A DNA stretch of 64,000 nucleotides from an uncultured Microbacteriaceae bacterium (GTDB lineage: Bacteria; Actinomycetota; Actinomycetes; Actinomycetales; Microbacteriaceae), in assembly GCA_903940225.1 (NCBI GenBank), contig CAJAKC010000045.1, positions 1-64,000 on the forward strand. Direction: 5' to 3'. Under the pieces are notes generated by a model. That model made no database searches and was not told where the DNA came from. It saw nothing but the letters and a program-made list of their open reading frames with translations. The position numbers were made by a program, and so were the translations under genes. Below, in pieces: positions 33,840 through 42,361 of this stretch. Each line of letters begins with the position of its first letter. Position 1 is the stretch's first letter.

Positions 33840-34816
33840 TCCCGTTCGGACGGTGTGAGCGCCGTCGCGACGCCCGTATCGAGTTCGGTTCGGAACGTTT
33901 CGAGAAGCGCGCGCAACGGTGTCGGGCCGATTCCGAGAACCTGCTTGGTGTGGGCGTTGCCCAGTGACGAGTCAACGGGGACGGGAGCGGGGAAAAGTTC
34001 CGATTCGGGAGGCAATCCCTGACGCAGCTGTCCGTGGTCGAGGCCAAACACCTCGCACACGAGTTCGGCCAGCGCAAAGCGACCGATCGCGTCGTCACCG
34101 ACGAGGTGCAGGGTTCCGCCTACTCGGCGCGTGATGACGCGTTCGATCTGTGCCCCGATTTCAGCCGCAAGAGAGGGACTCGTCACCTCGTTGACGTGTG
34201 GCCCGTTCCACACCGTGAATGTGTCGCCGCGTCGCAGGGCGGCGACGAGCGAATAGACGAAATAACCGAACCCCACATCCTGCGAACGCGGGCCGTCCTC
34301 TTGCAACTGGTGGCGACCCATCACGCCGGCGATCCGGCAAACCGCGCCATCGACGGGATGCAGGTCGCGGACTACTTGTTCACCCATCGCCTTGAGAAAA
34401 CCGTAAAAGTTGACCGGGTTGCCGCGGTCTGTTTCGGGCACGAGGTGTCCGGTTCCATCCATCACCCAATCGGTTGAAATGTAGAGCATCTGGGCACCCG
34501 TGTGGGTTGCGGCCTGTGCAACTCGCGTTGTCATGCCAACAAACGAATCGTAGGCAAACTCGCGGTCTTCGAGCAGTCGATTGAAATCATTCGCGATGGC
34601 GCAGTGCACGACGGCGTCCACTCCGACGAGGGCGTCACTCAGGCTGTCGACAGAACCGAAATCAACGGTGCGGATTGGCCATGGTGCGCCGTCGACGTCA
34701 CGTCGGGACAGTCCGATCACCGTGTGACCCCGACCGCTGAGTATCGCCGCGACATTGCTGCCGACGAACCCCGTCGAGCCGGTCACCGCGATGGTGAAGG
34801 TTTTTGGTGTCGCCAC
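33836..34816 (-). CDS. NAD(P)-dependent epimerase/RmlD-like reductase
   Basis: The 326-residue extended SDR has the Rossmann motif GSTGFVGSNVA, Asp-Val stretch FGSVDSLSDAL, catalytic ISTDWV and YGFLK (Tyr-x3-Lys). It is similar to dTDP-4-dehydrorhamnose-reductase-like proteins, but no nucleotide-sugar genes are near. GTG at 34816 is one base after the stop of the dehydrogenase gene, making this the last gene of the long catabolic operon. A role in oxidising or epimerising a free sugar or polyol is more likely than in cell-wall sugar synthesis. Confidence 0.78.
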   Translation of the reverse strand: MATPKTFTIAVTGSTGFVGSNVAAILSGRGHTVIGLSRRDVDGAPWPIRTVDFGSVDSLSDALVGVDAVVHCAIANDFNRLLEDREFAYDSFVGMTTRVAQAATHTGAQMLYISTDWVMDGTGHLVPETDRGNPVNFYGFLKAMGEQVVRDLHPVDGAVCRIAGVMGRHQLQEDGPRSQDVGFGYFVYSLVAALRRGDTFTVWNGPHVNEVTSPSLAAEIGAQIERVITRRVGGTLHLVGDDAIGRFALAELVCEVFGLDHGQLRQGLPPESELFPAPVPVDSSLGNAHTKQVLGIGPTPLRALLETFRTELDTGVATALTPSERD

Positions 34817-34817
34817 C

Positions 34818-35741
34818 TCACACCTCGTTTGCGGTCGCGGGGGCGGTTCCACCGTCGAGGACGAGTCGAATTCCGCGCGCAGCGTCGATGAACGTTTGAG
34901 CCGCCGATTTGTGACTCAGACCCATCACGTGGGGTGTCAAGAGCGCTCGGGGGTGCTGAAAGAGCGGATGCGGGGTGGGCGGCTCGTCGTCGAATACGTC
35001 GAGCCCAATTCCACCGAGGTGGCCAGATTCCAGCGCGACGAGCGCCGCATCCAGATCGATGAGCGGACCGCGACCGCAGTTGATGAGGACCGCCCCGGCC
35101 GGCATTAGCGCTAGCGTTGCCGCGTTGATCATGTGCCGCGTCGAGTCGAGCAGGGGAACGTGCAGCGAGACGATCTGTGCCCGACTGAGCAGCTCGGGAA
35201 GCGTGTCACAGCGGAGGGCATCGGGAATTGTGGCAACGGGGTCAAAGGCGATGACGTCGGCACCGAGCGCCACAAGTAGCTCGCTCAGGCGTTGACCGAT
35301 TCGACCGTACCCAACGATTCCCACGGTGGCGCCGTCGATGTCTCCTACGGAAACCGAGTCGCGGTCGTTCCAGCGTCCCTCGCGGACAACGGCATCGAGC
35401 GCAGGCAGTGATTTTGTGAGCGAAAGCATCATCGCCAACGCTCCCTCCGCAACGGCCCGAGTGTTACTTCCCGGCGTAATGACGACGGGAATTCCGCGTT
35501 CGGTTGCGACCGCCAGGTCCACCCGTTCTGTCCCTACCCCGGTTCGCGCAAGTACCCGCAGGTTGGGCATTCGGTCGAACGAGTCGCGGTCGACGGTCAC
35601 GTTTCCGCGAACAATGGCACCGTCGGCGATGGACAGTTGAGCAGCCGTGGGATCGGTCACAAGTTCACAGTCGTCGCCAAGAATCGGTCGAACGAGTTCC
35701 TCATCGACCGGGCCGAGTGCGACGACGGTAAACACGGTCAC
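34818..35741 (-). CDS. D-isomer-specific 2-hydroxyacid dehydrogenase
   Basis: The 307-residue protein has the split catalytic and NAD domains of the D-2-hydroxyacid dehydrogenases: NAD motif VGIVGYGRIGQRL, DPVATIPDA after the second strand, the Arg in INCGRGPLIDLDAL, the Glu in the GLDVFDDEPP block, and the catalytic His in LLTPHVMGLS. It would interconvert a 2-oxoacid and a D-2-hydroxyacid such as D-glycerate or tartronate semialdehyde products. GTG at 35741 overlaps the upstream stop (GTGA). The longer frame to 35822 is antisense-type extension and is not conserved. Confidence 0.88.
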   Translation of the reverse strand: MTVFTVVALGPVDEELVRPILGDDCELVTDPTAAQLSIADGAIVRGNVTVDRDSFDRMPNLRVLARTGVGTERVDLAVATERGIPVVITPGSNTRAVAEGALAMMLSLTKSLPALDAVVREGRWNDRDSVSVGDIDGATVGIVGYGRIGQRLSELLVALGADVIAFDPVATIPDALRCDTLPELLSRAQIVSLHVPLLDSTRHMINAATLALMPAGAVLINCGRGPLIDLDAALVALESGHLGGIGLDVFDDEPPTPHPLFQHPRALLTPHVMGLSHKSAAQTFIDAARGIRLVLDGGTAPATANEV

Positions 35742-36946
35742 CGCAGCGCAGCGGTGACGCCGAGCACGGCGGGCAGGGTGACCCACTGACCCGATTCGGC
35801 GGACTGTTCCGCTGCGTCGCACACCGCGGCGGCGGCAACAGCGTCGTGGATGTTCGAATTGAGGTGCGCTGTGCCGGCAACAGCCTCGAGGAACTTGCGC
35901 GCCTCAACGACTTTGAGGTCGTCGAAGCCCATTCCCGTGCCCGAACCGGGCTGGAAGTGCGCAAAGTCTCCAAAGGACGGGCCCGCCATGACGCGCTTGT
36001 AACCGCGAAGGTCTCCGGTGCGACCGATGGCAACCTGGAACTCGTTCATGCGTTCGAAGTCCCACATGACGGAACCCTCTGTTCCGTAAATCTCGATGTT
36101 GTACGAAGCACGCGGCCCGACGGCAACGCGTGATGCCTCAAGCGTTCCGACAGCGCCCGCCGCGATGGCCGAATCCGCAAAGCGGAACAGCATGGCGGCG
36201 TAATCCTCGTTCTCGACATCGCCCAACTCACCACCTTCGATGACGTCGAAGTGTGTTCCGGTGCCCATCTGCTGGATTGGTCGTTTGGTGTGAATGGTCG
36301 AGGTCAGCGCCGAGATAGACCCGATAGGGCCGCCGAGGTAGTGGATGAGATCGACCAGGTGTCCCATGAGATCACCCAGAACCCCGGAGCCCGCGAGACT
36401 GCGGTTAAAGCGCCAGGAGAGCGCTCCGTTGGGTTCGGATGAGTAGTCGGCGAAGAAGGTGCCGCGCACGTTGGTGATACGGCCAAGGGACCCGTCGGCG
36501 ATGAGCGACTTGATCTGCTCGATGGCGGGTGCGTGGCGGTAGTTGAAACCGATGCTCGACGCAACACCGGCGGCATCCGCAGCGGCCTCGACCGAACGAG
36601 TTTCCTCAACCCCGCGGCCGACGGGCTTTTCAATCCAGAACGCTTTTCCGGCTTTGGCCGCGGCGATGCCGATTTCAGCGTGCAAAAAGTTCGGTGCACA
36701 AATCGACACGACATCCACATCGGGGTGAGCCAGTACCTCGTGATAGTCCAGTGTTCCCTGCTCGTATCCGAGCACATCACGCGCGTAATCGGCACGGGAC
36801 GGTTCGGTGTCCGCGGCGATGACCAGTCGAGGGGTAATCCCCAGTTCGGGGTAAACGACCGGGATCGCTTGGTAGGCGCGCGAATGAACTTTGCCCATCC
36901 AGCCGACACTAATCAGCCCGACCCCAACGACGGTGTTCTTTGTCAT
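35738..36946 (-). CDS. Gfo/Idh/MocA-family oxidoreductase (inositol-dehydrogenase-like)
   Basis: The 402-residue protein has the N-terminal NAD fold (GLISVGWMGKVHSRAY), AHPDVDVVSICAPNFLHAE and the catalytic-site motif WIEKPVGRG, followed by the typical C-terminal sheet domain. Members oxidise inositols, sugars or acetals; the long form with LMGHLVDLIHYLGG is common in actinobacterial polyol gene clusters. It lies four bases overlapping the aldolase gene upstream and would be the entry dehydrogenase (IolG role) of this operon. Substrate cannot be read from the sequence. Confidence 0.86.
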   Translation of the reverse strand: MTKNTVVGVGLISVGWMGKVHSRAYQAIPVVYPELGITPRLVIAADTEPSRADYARDVLGYEQGTLDYHEVLAHPDVDVVSICAPNFLHAEIGIAAAKAGKAFWIEKPVGRGVEETRSVEAAADAAGVASSIGFNYRHAPAIEQIKSLIADGSLGRITNVRGTFFADYSSEPNGALSWRFNRSLAGSGVLGDLMGHLVDLIHYLGGPIGSISALTSTIHTKRPIQQMGTGTHFDVIEGGELGDVENEDYAAMLFRFADSAIAAGAVGTLEASRVAVGPRASYNIEIYGTEGSVMWDFERMNEFQVAIGRTGDLRGYKRVMAGPSFGDFAHFQPGSGTGMGFDDLKVVEARKFLEAVAGTAHLNSNIHDAVAAAAVCDAAEQSAESGQWVTLPAVLGVTAALR

Positions 36947-37719
36947 GGCTTTTCCTTAGTGATGGCGGCGAGCGAGGACTGAATCGTGGTGGCCAGCAAC
37001 ACGGAGTCTGACGACAGTGCGATGAACTGAAACCCCCGGGCGCGATGCGACCGGGCCACTTCGACGTTAGCAGCGAGAATTCCCGTCGGAATGCCCGCCT
37101 CGCTTCCCGCCCGAACTACGCGGTCGAGCGCAGTGACAAAGTCGGGGTGATCAAACTGACGAGGAATTCCGAGAGAGTACGACAGGTCGAGTGGACCGAC
37201 GAACAGCAGATCGACACCGGAAATTCCGGCAATCTCCTCAACGTCATTCACGGCACCCGCTGTCTCGATCTGAATGATTGCGGCTGCGCGTCGGTTCCCA
37301 CTCAGCGCATCGGGGTCCATTCCCCAGCGCGCCGCGCGGTTGTACGTCGCGACCCCGCGGTCGCCGAGGGGCGGGTAATCGAAGTGTCGGATCGCCGAGC
37401 GGACGTCGTCGGCTGATTCGGAGCGGGGGATCATCACGCCAGCAGCCCCCGCGTCGAGCGCACGGCCGATTCTAATTCGATCGGCGGATTCCACACGAAC
37501 CAGTGTCGGCACCCCGTATCCGCCTGTCGCAACGACAGTCGCCGAAACGACGTCGTCCGAGGCGGCTCCGTGTTCACAGTCGACGAGTACCCAGTCGACA
37601 CCGGCCGCTGCGGCAACCTCCGCCGCCATGGGTGAACCTAGACCGGCGAAGATCCCGACGGTGTTGTCGCGTGAGCGCAGGCGCTCGCGAAACCGTCCGT
37701 TGTCGAGTGGAGTGATCAT
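36943..37719 (-). CDS. HpcH/HpaI-family class II aldolase
   Basis: The 258-residue protein follows the HpcH/HpaI aldolase family: base Asp-His pair in VDCEHGAASDD, phosphate/Arg region MIPRSESADDVR, metal ligand Glu in IQIETAGAVNDV and Asp in FVGPLDLSYSLG. Such enzymes split 2-keto-3-deoxy acids into pyruvate and an aldehyde (for example 2-dehydro-3-deoxyglucarate or rhamnonate). ATG at 37719 is two bases after the iolD stop. In this operon it could do the carbon-carbon cleavage that IolJ does in standard inositol breakdown. Confidence 0.86.
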   Translation of the reverse strand: MITPLDNGRFRERLRSRDNTVGIFAGLGSPMAAEVAAAAGVDWVLVDCEHGAASDDVVSATVVATGGYGVPTLVRVESADRIRIGRALDAGAAGVMIPRSESADDVRSAIRHFDYPPLGDRGVATYNRAARWGMDPDALSGNRRAAAIIQIETAGAVNDVEEIAGISGVDLLFVGPLDLSYSLGIPRQFDHPDFVTALDRVVRAGSEAGIPTGILAANVEVARSHRARGFQFIALSSDSVLLATTIQSSLAAITKEKP

Positions 37720-37721
37720 CG

Positions 37722-39683
37722 TTATCCGTGCCAGCGTTGCTTTTTCAGGCCGGCGTTGTAGTCGTCCCGAACAGCGGGCAACCACGGGGCGTCGGATACT
37801 TCGGCCGGAGCGACGTCCCACCAAACCTCGGAGCCGGGCAGGTTTGCGTGAGGAATCGTTGCGACCACGATGACGACGGGCCGCGATTCGTCCCGTGTGT
37901 CATTAAGAATCGCGCGGAACTCGTCGGCCGTGCGGACTCGTTCGGAACGCGCCCCGAGCCCGCGCGCGATTGCCACCAGGTCTACGTCGAGATAGTTGCC
38001 GCCGAGGCGTGGTGGAGCAGCCGCGGAGACGACATCGTCAACAACGTTCGCGGACGGGTCGCGATAGCGGAACTCGTTTCCGAAATGGTGGCCAACGCGC
38101 CACATCTGCAAACGGCGGATGACCTGGTAACCGTGATTTTCCGCAATCACAATTGTCAGCGGCAGGCCCTCCTGCGCGGCGGTCACGAGTTCGGTCGGCG
38201 CCATCAGGAAGGTACCGTCACCGATGAATGTAGTTACGCGGTGGGCGGGGTCCGGATTCGCGAAACGAACACCGATGGCGGCGGGCAATTCGTATCCCAT
38301 GCACGAGAACCCGAATTCGAGGTGGGCATACCGACCGTTCGTTGCATCCCACACCTTTTGGACGTCACCGGGGGGACCACCGGCACCGGCGATGAGAATG
38401 TCGCCGTCACGCGCATGTTCCTGCAGGACACCCAGCAGTTGTCCCTGTGTAATGACGGCATCCGTGCCGTCGGGGTCATGCGCTTCGGTTTTGGGGAAGA
38501 CGACGTCGGGGTCGATCGCCGCGTTGCGGGCAGCGACCCAACTGGCATTTCGCGACCGGATCTCGTCGGTCCAGGCTGAGGGCACGCGATAACCCTTCAG
38601 TTCGCCATTCAGAGCCGTGAGACCAACGCGTGCATCGGCAACGATTGTGTGTGCACCCTGTTTCACCCCGTCAAATTCGCTCACGTTGAGTGACACGAAC
38701 TGAACATCGGGGTTCTGGAACAGCGACTGTGACGCGGTAGCGAAGTCGGTCAGGCGGGTACCCACGTGGATGATGACATCCGCTTGTTCAACCAAACGGT
38801 TCGTCTCGGGTGACCCTTCGAGGCCAATTCCCCACACGTGCCAGTCGCCGGGCTTTTGGATTGCACCTTTTCCGCCAAACGTTTCGGCGACGGGGATGCC
38901 CGTGGCATTTGCCAGCGCCTCGAGTTCAGTCGTGGCCCCGGAATAAATCACGCCACCGCCGGCGATGAGGAGCGGCTTCTGTGCCGCGCGAATGATTTCG
39001 GCAACCGCGCGCACATCGTCGGCTTCGGGCTCGGGCCGACGGATTTTCCAGTCGTTTGGTTCGAAGAACTCGACGGGGTAATCAAACGCGTGCGACTGAA
39101 TGTCTTGGGGCAGGGCAACAACCACGGCGCCGGTCTCGACGGGGTTCGCGAGAACACGGAATGCCTGCGGCAGGCTCGTCAGTAGTTGTTCGGGACGAGT
39201 AATTCGGTCAAAGAACCGGGAGACGGGCCGGAACGCGTCGTTCGCGGTGATGTCGGGCGCTGAGGGGTCTTCGATCTGCTGCAGCACGGGACCCTGGCGA
39301 CGGGTTGCATAGGTGTCACCCGGCAACAAGAGCACGGGCAAGCGGTTGACGGTCGCCAGACCGGCTGCGGTGATCATGTTGAGCGCTCCGGGCCCAATCG
39401 ATGCTGTGACCGCGAGTGTCTGGCGTCGGCGTGACGCCTTGGCAAAAGCGATTGCTGCGTGCGCGAGAGCCTGCTCGTTGCGCCCCTGGATAAAGGGCAG
39501 GTCGTCGTTGTACTCGTCGAGCGCCTGGCCAAGGCCGGCGACGTTACCGTGACCGAAAATGCCGAATGCGGCGGGGATGAATCGCTGGCGCTCACCGTCG
39601 GCCACCGAATACTGCGCCGCGATGTATTTGACAACGGCCTGACCGACGGTCAGTCGAATGGTCTTGCCCGAACTGCTGCTCAT
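37722..39683 (-). CDS. iolD: IolD-like ThDP-dependent trihydroxycyclohexanedione hydrolase
   Basis: The 653-residue protein has the three-domain layout of thiamine-diphosphate enzymes and IolD-specific sequence: GIFGHGNVAGLGQAL near residue 42, GDGTFLMAPTELVTAAQEG about residue 485 (ThDP-binding GDG...N, the N in AENHGY), GNEFRYRDPSAN, and the C-terminal PGSEVWWDVAPAEVSD. IolD opens the ring of 3D-trihydroxycyclohexane-1,2-dione to give 5-deoxyglucuronate. Length matches the family. It is upstream of the aldolase and downstream of the aldehyde dehydrogenase. iolB, iolC and iolE are not in the window. Confidence 0.88.
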   Translation of the reverse strand: MSSSSGKTIRLTVGQAVVKYIAAQYSVADGERQRFIPAAFGIFGHGNVAGLGQALDEYNDDLPFIQGRNEQALAHAAIAFAKASRRRQTLAVTASIGPGALNMITAAGLATVNRLPVLLLPGDTYATRRQGPVLQQIEDPSAPDITANDAFRPVSRFFDRITRPEQLLTSLPQAFRVLANPVETGAVVVALPQDIQSHAFDYPVEFFEPNDWKIRRPEPEADDVRAVAEIIRAAQKPLLIAGGGVIYSGATTELEALANATGIPVAETFGGKGAIQKPGDWHVWGIGLEGSPETNRLVEQADVIIHVGTRLTDFATASQSLFQNPDVQFVSLNVSEFDGVKQGAHTIVADARVGLTALNGELKGYRVPSAWTDEIRSRNASWVAARNAAIDPDVVFPKTEAHDPDGTDAVITQGQLLGVLQEHARDGDILIAGAGGPPGDVQKVWDATNGRYAHLEFGFSCMGYELPAAIGVRFANPDPAHRVTTFIGDGTFLMAPTELVTAAQEGLPLTIVIAENHGYQVIRRLQMWRVGHHFGNEFRYRDPSANVVDDVVSAAAPPRLGGNYLDVDLVAIARGLGARSERVRTADEFRAILNDTRDESRPVVIVVATIPHANLPGSEVWWDVAPAEVSDAPWLPAVRDDYNAGLKKQRWHG

Positions 39684-39692
39684 CGTGTTCCT

Positions 39693-41144
39693 TTACTGGT
39701 TCTGTGTCCACGGCGTGCCGTGCATGATGACGGTTTTTACTTCTGTCATTTCGGCGATGGCCGAGCGGGGTCCTTCTTTGCCGATGCCGGAGGATTTCAT
39801 CCCGCCGTAGGGCATCAAGTCTGCTCGCCATAATTGCGTCCAGTTGATGTGAACGACACCGGATTCGATTTCTCGAATGGCGTGAATAGAGTTCGCAATG
39901 TTGTTGGTGAACACTCCTGCGCCCAATCCGTAGGCGGTGGAGTTCGCGAGTTCAATGGCGTGATTCACATCGCGAGCAGTCGACACCGCAACGGCCGGGC
40001 CAAACAGCTCGTCCTGCGCGAACGGTGAATACGGGTCGACGTCGGCGACGATCGCCGGCTGAATGATGCTGCCGTCTTGCTCGCCACCGGTCACGAGACG
40101 GGCACCGGTGGCAACGGCAGCTCGAATCGATGCGGTGACGCGATCCGCTTCACCGCGCGAGATCATCGACCCGACCATCGTGTCGGCGGCAAACGGGTCC
40201 CCGACGCGAATTGCCTGAACTTTGGGGGTCAGGGCGTCGAGGAAATCGCCGACAATCGATTCGGCGACGATGATGCGCTGGGCGGAAATGCAGACCTGCC
40301 CAGCGTTGATGTATCCGCCGAGTGAGATTGAGTGCGCAGCAGCCTCGATGTCTGCATCGTCGAGCACAATGACCGGCCCCGACGCGCCGAGTTCGAGCGA
40401 CATTTTCTTGATTCCCGCGATGGAGGCGATGTGTTCGCCGACAGCGGTCGACCCGGTGAACGAAATCTTGCGGACGCGTTGGTCGCGCACGAGGGCGTCA
40501 CCCACTTCGGCACCGGGGCCGGTGACGACGTTGAGCACGCCGTTGGGCAAGCCAGCATCGACGAAACACTGTGCAACAGCGAGGGCGGTGAGCGGCGTTG
40601 ACCGAGCTGGTTTGAGCACCACGGCGTTCCCCGCGGCCAGAGCCGGCGCAACCTTGTGCAAAACCAGCAGTGCGGGGTAATTGAACGGGGAAATCGCCAC
40701 CACTACACCGACGGGTTGACGGATGGTGAACCCGATCTTGTCGAAACCGGTTCCCTTATTCGCATCAAGCGGCAATGTTTCGCCGTACAGGTGGGATCCC
40801 TCGAAGGCCGACAGTCGAATGATTTCACCCGATCGACCCGCTTCACCGCGGGCTTCGACGAGGGATTTCCCGTTCTCGCCGGACATGATGTTGGCGATTT
40901 CCTCGGCGCGTTCGTCGGCGAGGGCGGCCGCCCGCATCAAAATCGCGGCGCGCTCGTGCGCAGGGGTTCGTCGCCAACGCTCGAATCCACTGACCGCGGC
41001 GTCGATGGCACGAGTTGCATCGGCTGCTCGTGCGACGGGGACGGTTCCAACGATGTGTCCGTCGAACGGCGACGTGACGTCCTCGCGTTCGCCTGCGACA
41101 GCGTCGACCCATGCACCGCCAACAAGCATCGAAGCGGGTTGCAT
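39693..41144 (-). CDS. Aldehyde dehydrogenase (non-CoA type) heading the iolD operon
   Basis: The 483-residue protein has SPFNYP, LELGASGP around the general base Glu, and the nucleophile C285 in GQVCISAQR. It is not a CoA-dependent methylmalonate-semialdehyde dehydrogenase (no NGERCMA), so it is not a usual IolA; it looks more like lactaldehyde or glyceraldehyde-3-phosphate (GapN-like) dehydrogenases. I chose ATG at 41144 because AGGGGG lies seven bases upstream; ATG at 41159 contains that site. It is the first gene of the minus-strand operon, nine bases before iolD. Confidence 0.85.
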   Translation of the reverse strand: MQPASMLVGGAWVDAVAGEREDVTSPFDGHIVGTVPVARAADATRAIDAAVSGFERWRRTPAHERAAILMRAAALADERAEEIANIMSGENGKSLVEARGEAGRSGEIIRLSAFEGSHLYGETLPLDANKGTGFDKIGFTIRQPVGVVVAISPFNYPALLVLHKVAPALAAGNAVVLKPARSTPLTALAVAQCFVDAGLPNGVLNVVTGPGAEVGDALVRDQRVRKISFTGSTAVGEHIASIAGIKKMSLELGASGPVIVLDDADIEAAAHSISLGGYINAGQVCISAQRIIVAESIVGDFLDALTPKVQAIRVGDPFAADTMVGSMISRGEADRVTASIRAAVATGARLVTGGEQDGSIIQPAIVADVDPYSPFAQDELFGPAVAVSTARDVNHAIELANSTAYGLGAGVFTNNIANSIHAIREIESGVVHINWTQLWRADLMPYGGMKSSGIGKEGPRSAIAEMTEVKTVIMHGTPWTQNQ

Positions 41145-41207
41145 TGGTGACCCCCTCATTGTGGAACGTCCGTCGCTGACGTGACTTTCTCTACGGTAAC
41201 AGTCGCG

Positions 41208-41837
41208 CTAACCCTTGTCGACGTCGCGTTCGCCGCGAATGCGCTGCATCTCGTGAGCCAACTTCGGGTTCGATTGGTCGTAGTGTTCCACGATCGTGTC
41301 GCGCACGTGGTCGCTCTTGTTTTGGCTCAGTTTCGCCCGTGCATCGAACCGCGTCACCCGCATGCGCAAGCCAACCGTCCCCTTCGCGGTTGCGCGCGCC
41401 TTCTCCTCGTTTTCGGACAGGCTGCGACCGCCTTCGCGGTGGTGCTCAAAGTGATCGGTTAGCCGGTCGAGCATCCGGTAATTTTCGTCGTCACTGAGGA
41501 CCTCCGGCACTCCGTAGAGATGTGCGGTGACGTGGTTCCACGTCGGAACGATGTCGTCTGGGTCATACCAACTCGACGAAACGTAGTCGTGTGGCCCCTG
41601 CATGATGACGAGGACCTCATGCTGCCCCAGTTCGTGCGTGTCGCCATCGGGCTTGCCAAAGTGACTGATGATGACGATGTCGTCGCCCGTCGAGGCGTCC
41701 TCGTCGAGCAAAACGGGGTAGTGCGACGCGACGAGTCCGCTCGCGGTCGTTGACACAAAAGTTGCCCACGGATTTCCGCGAATCACGCGTCGAACCTCAT
41801 CCGGATCGGTCATGAGGTAACGGGGTGTGGGCAGCAT
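41208..41837 (-). CDS. PaiB-family FMN-binding protein
   Basis: The 209-residue protein belongs to the PaiB family (flavin-reductase-like split barrel): HYPVLLDE, GQHEVLVIMQGPHDYVSSSWY, VPTWNHVTAHLYG and a C-terminal ARAKLSQNKSDHVRD, which matches the conserved KLSQNR segment. PaiB was described in B. subtilis as a negative regulator of sporulation and protease genes, but most homologues are probably heme- or flavin-binding enzymes. No DNA-binding domain is visible, so the regulator label is doubtful. It stands alone between the iolD operon and the tRNA cluster. Confidence 0.87.
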   Translation of the reverse strand: MLPTPRYLMTDPDEVRRVIRGNPWATFVSTTASGLVASHYPVLLDEDASTGDDIVIISHFGKPDGDTHELGQHEVLVIMQGPHDYVSSSWYDPDDIVPTWNHVTAHLYGVPEVLSDDENYRMLDRLTDHFEHHREGGRSLSENEEKARATAKGTVGLRMRVTRFDARAKLSQNKSDHVRDTIVEHYDQSNPKLAHEMQRIRGERDVDKG

Positions 41838-41880
41838 CAGAGTCTCGCTTTCGCGTTCAGCCTAATCGTCGGCCAACAGA

Positions 41881-41910
41881 AAAGGCCCCCGACGAATCGG
41901 GGGCTTTCAC
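41881..41910 (-). terminator. Rho-independent terminator of the tRNA cluster
   Basis: On the minus strand an 11-bp GC-rich stem (GCCCCCGA / TCGGGGGC core, loop TTCG) is followed by CCTTTTCTGTT. It lies immediately downstream of tRNA-Phe, the last gene of the cluster. The core is the same as in the terminator after tRNA-Ser at 59929-59964. Confidence 0.85.
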
Positions 41911-41912
41911 AG

Positions 41913-41985
41913 TGGCTCCGACGGGCGTCGATCCCGTGACCTCTCGATTTTCAGTCGAACGCTCTACCAACTGAGCTACAGAGCC
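41913..41985 (-). tRNA. tRNA-Phe (GAA)
   Basis: The minus strand folds into a normal 73-base cloverleaf: acceptor GGCTCTG paired with CGGAGCC (one T-G pair), D-arm GCTC/GAGC, anticodon loop CTGAAAA with GAA, and T-arm GGGATCGACGCCC. The discriminator is A. No CCA is encoded. Confidence 0.96.
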
Positions 41986-42043
41986 GAGGAGCGATTGTCG
42001 CTCCTAGACAAAAGAGCCTCCTTGAGAGAGACTCTGCCGTCCG

Positions 42044-42117
42044 CGACCCTGACGGGACTTGAACCCGCGACCTCCGCCGTGACAGGGCGGCACGCTAACC
42101 AACTGCGCTACAGGGCC
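42044..42117 (-). tRNA. tRNA-Asp (GTC)
   Basis: The minus strand gives a 74-base cloverleaf with acceptor GGCCCTG/CAGGGTC, anticodon stem CCGCC/GGCGG, loop CTGTCAC with GTC, and T-loop GGTTCAAGTCC. The discriminator is G and CCA is not encoded. Between this gene and tRNA-Phe is a 7-bp hairpin (41987-42005), probably a processing element. Confidence 0.96.
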
Positions 42118-42144
42118 TTACATATTCAATTGTAGACCTCGGAG

Positions 42145-42217
42145 TGACCCCAACGGGATTCGAACCCGTGCTACTGCCGTGAAAGGGCAGCGTCCTAGGC
42201 CACTAAACGATGGGGCC
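42145..42217 (-). tRNA. tRNA-Glu (TTC)
   Basis: The minus strand gives a 73-base cloverleaf with acceptor GGCCCCA/TGGGGTC, anticodon stem CTGCC/GGCAG, loop CTTTCAC with TTC, and T-loop GGTTCGAATCC. The discriminator is A, CCA is not encoded. It is the first gene of the Glu-Asp-Phe cluster, divergent from the M23 peptidase gene. Confidence 0.96.
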
Positions 42218-42361
42218 GTGTCGATCTGCCGAAGCGTCACAACTTGACCGAGTTTACGCACAATTTCCCGCCGGCGCAAACCGCCAGAATGGCGGGCAAT
42301 GCGCGGGTTTCACAGGTTGGCGGGTTAGCCTACTGTTTCAACCTGCGAAGGGAGTGTTGTC

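Noticed and set aside
39693-41144. Naming the aldehyde dehydrogenase iolA (methylmalonate-semialdehyde dehydrogenase)
   Set aside because: It keeps the general-base Glu region LELGASGP and has GQVCISAQR instead of the NGERCMA of CoA-acylating MMSDH.
41208-41837. Treating the PaiB-like protein as a transcription factor
   Set aside because: Only a flavin-reductase-like barrel is visible and no DNA-binding segment.
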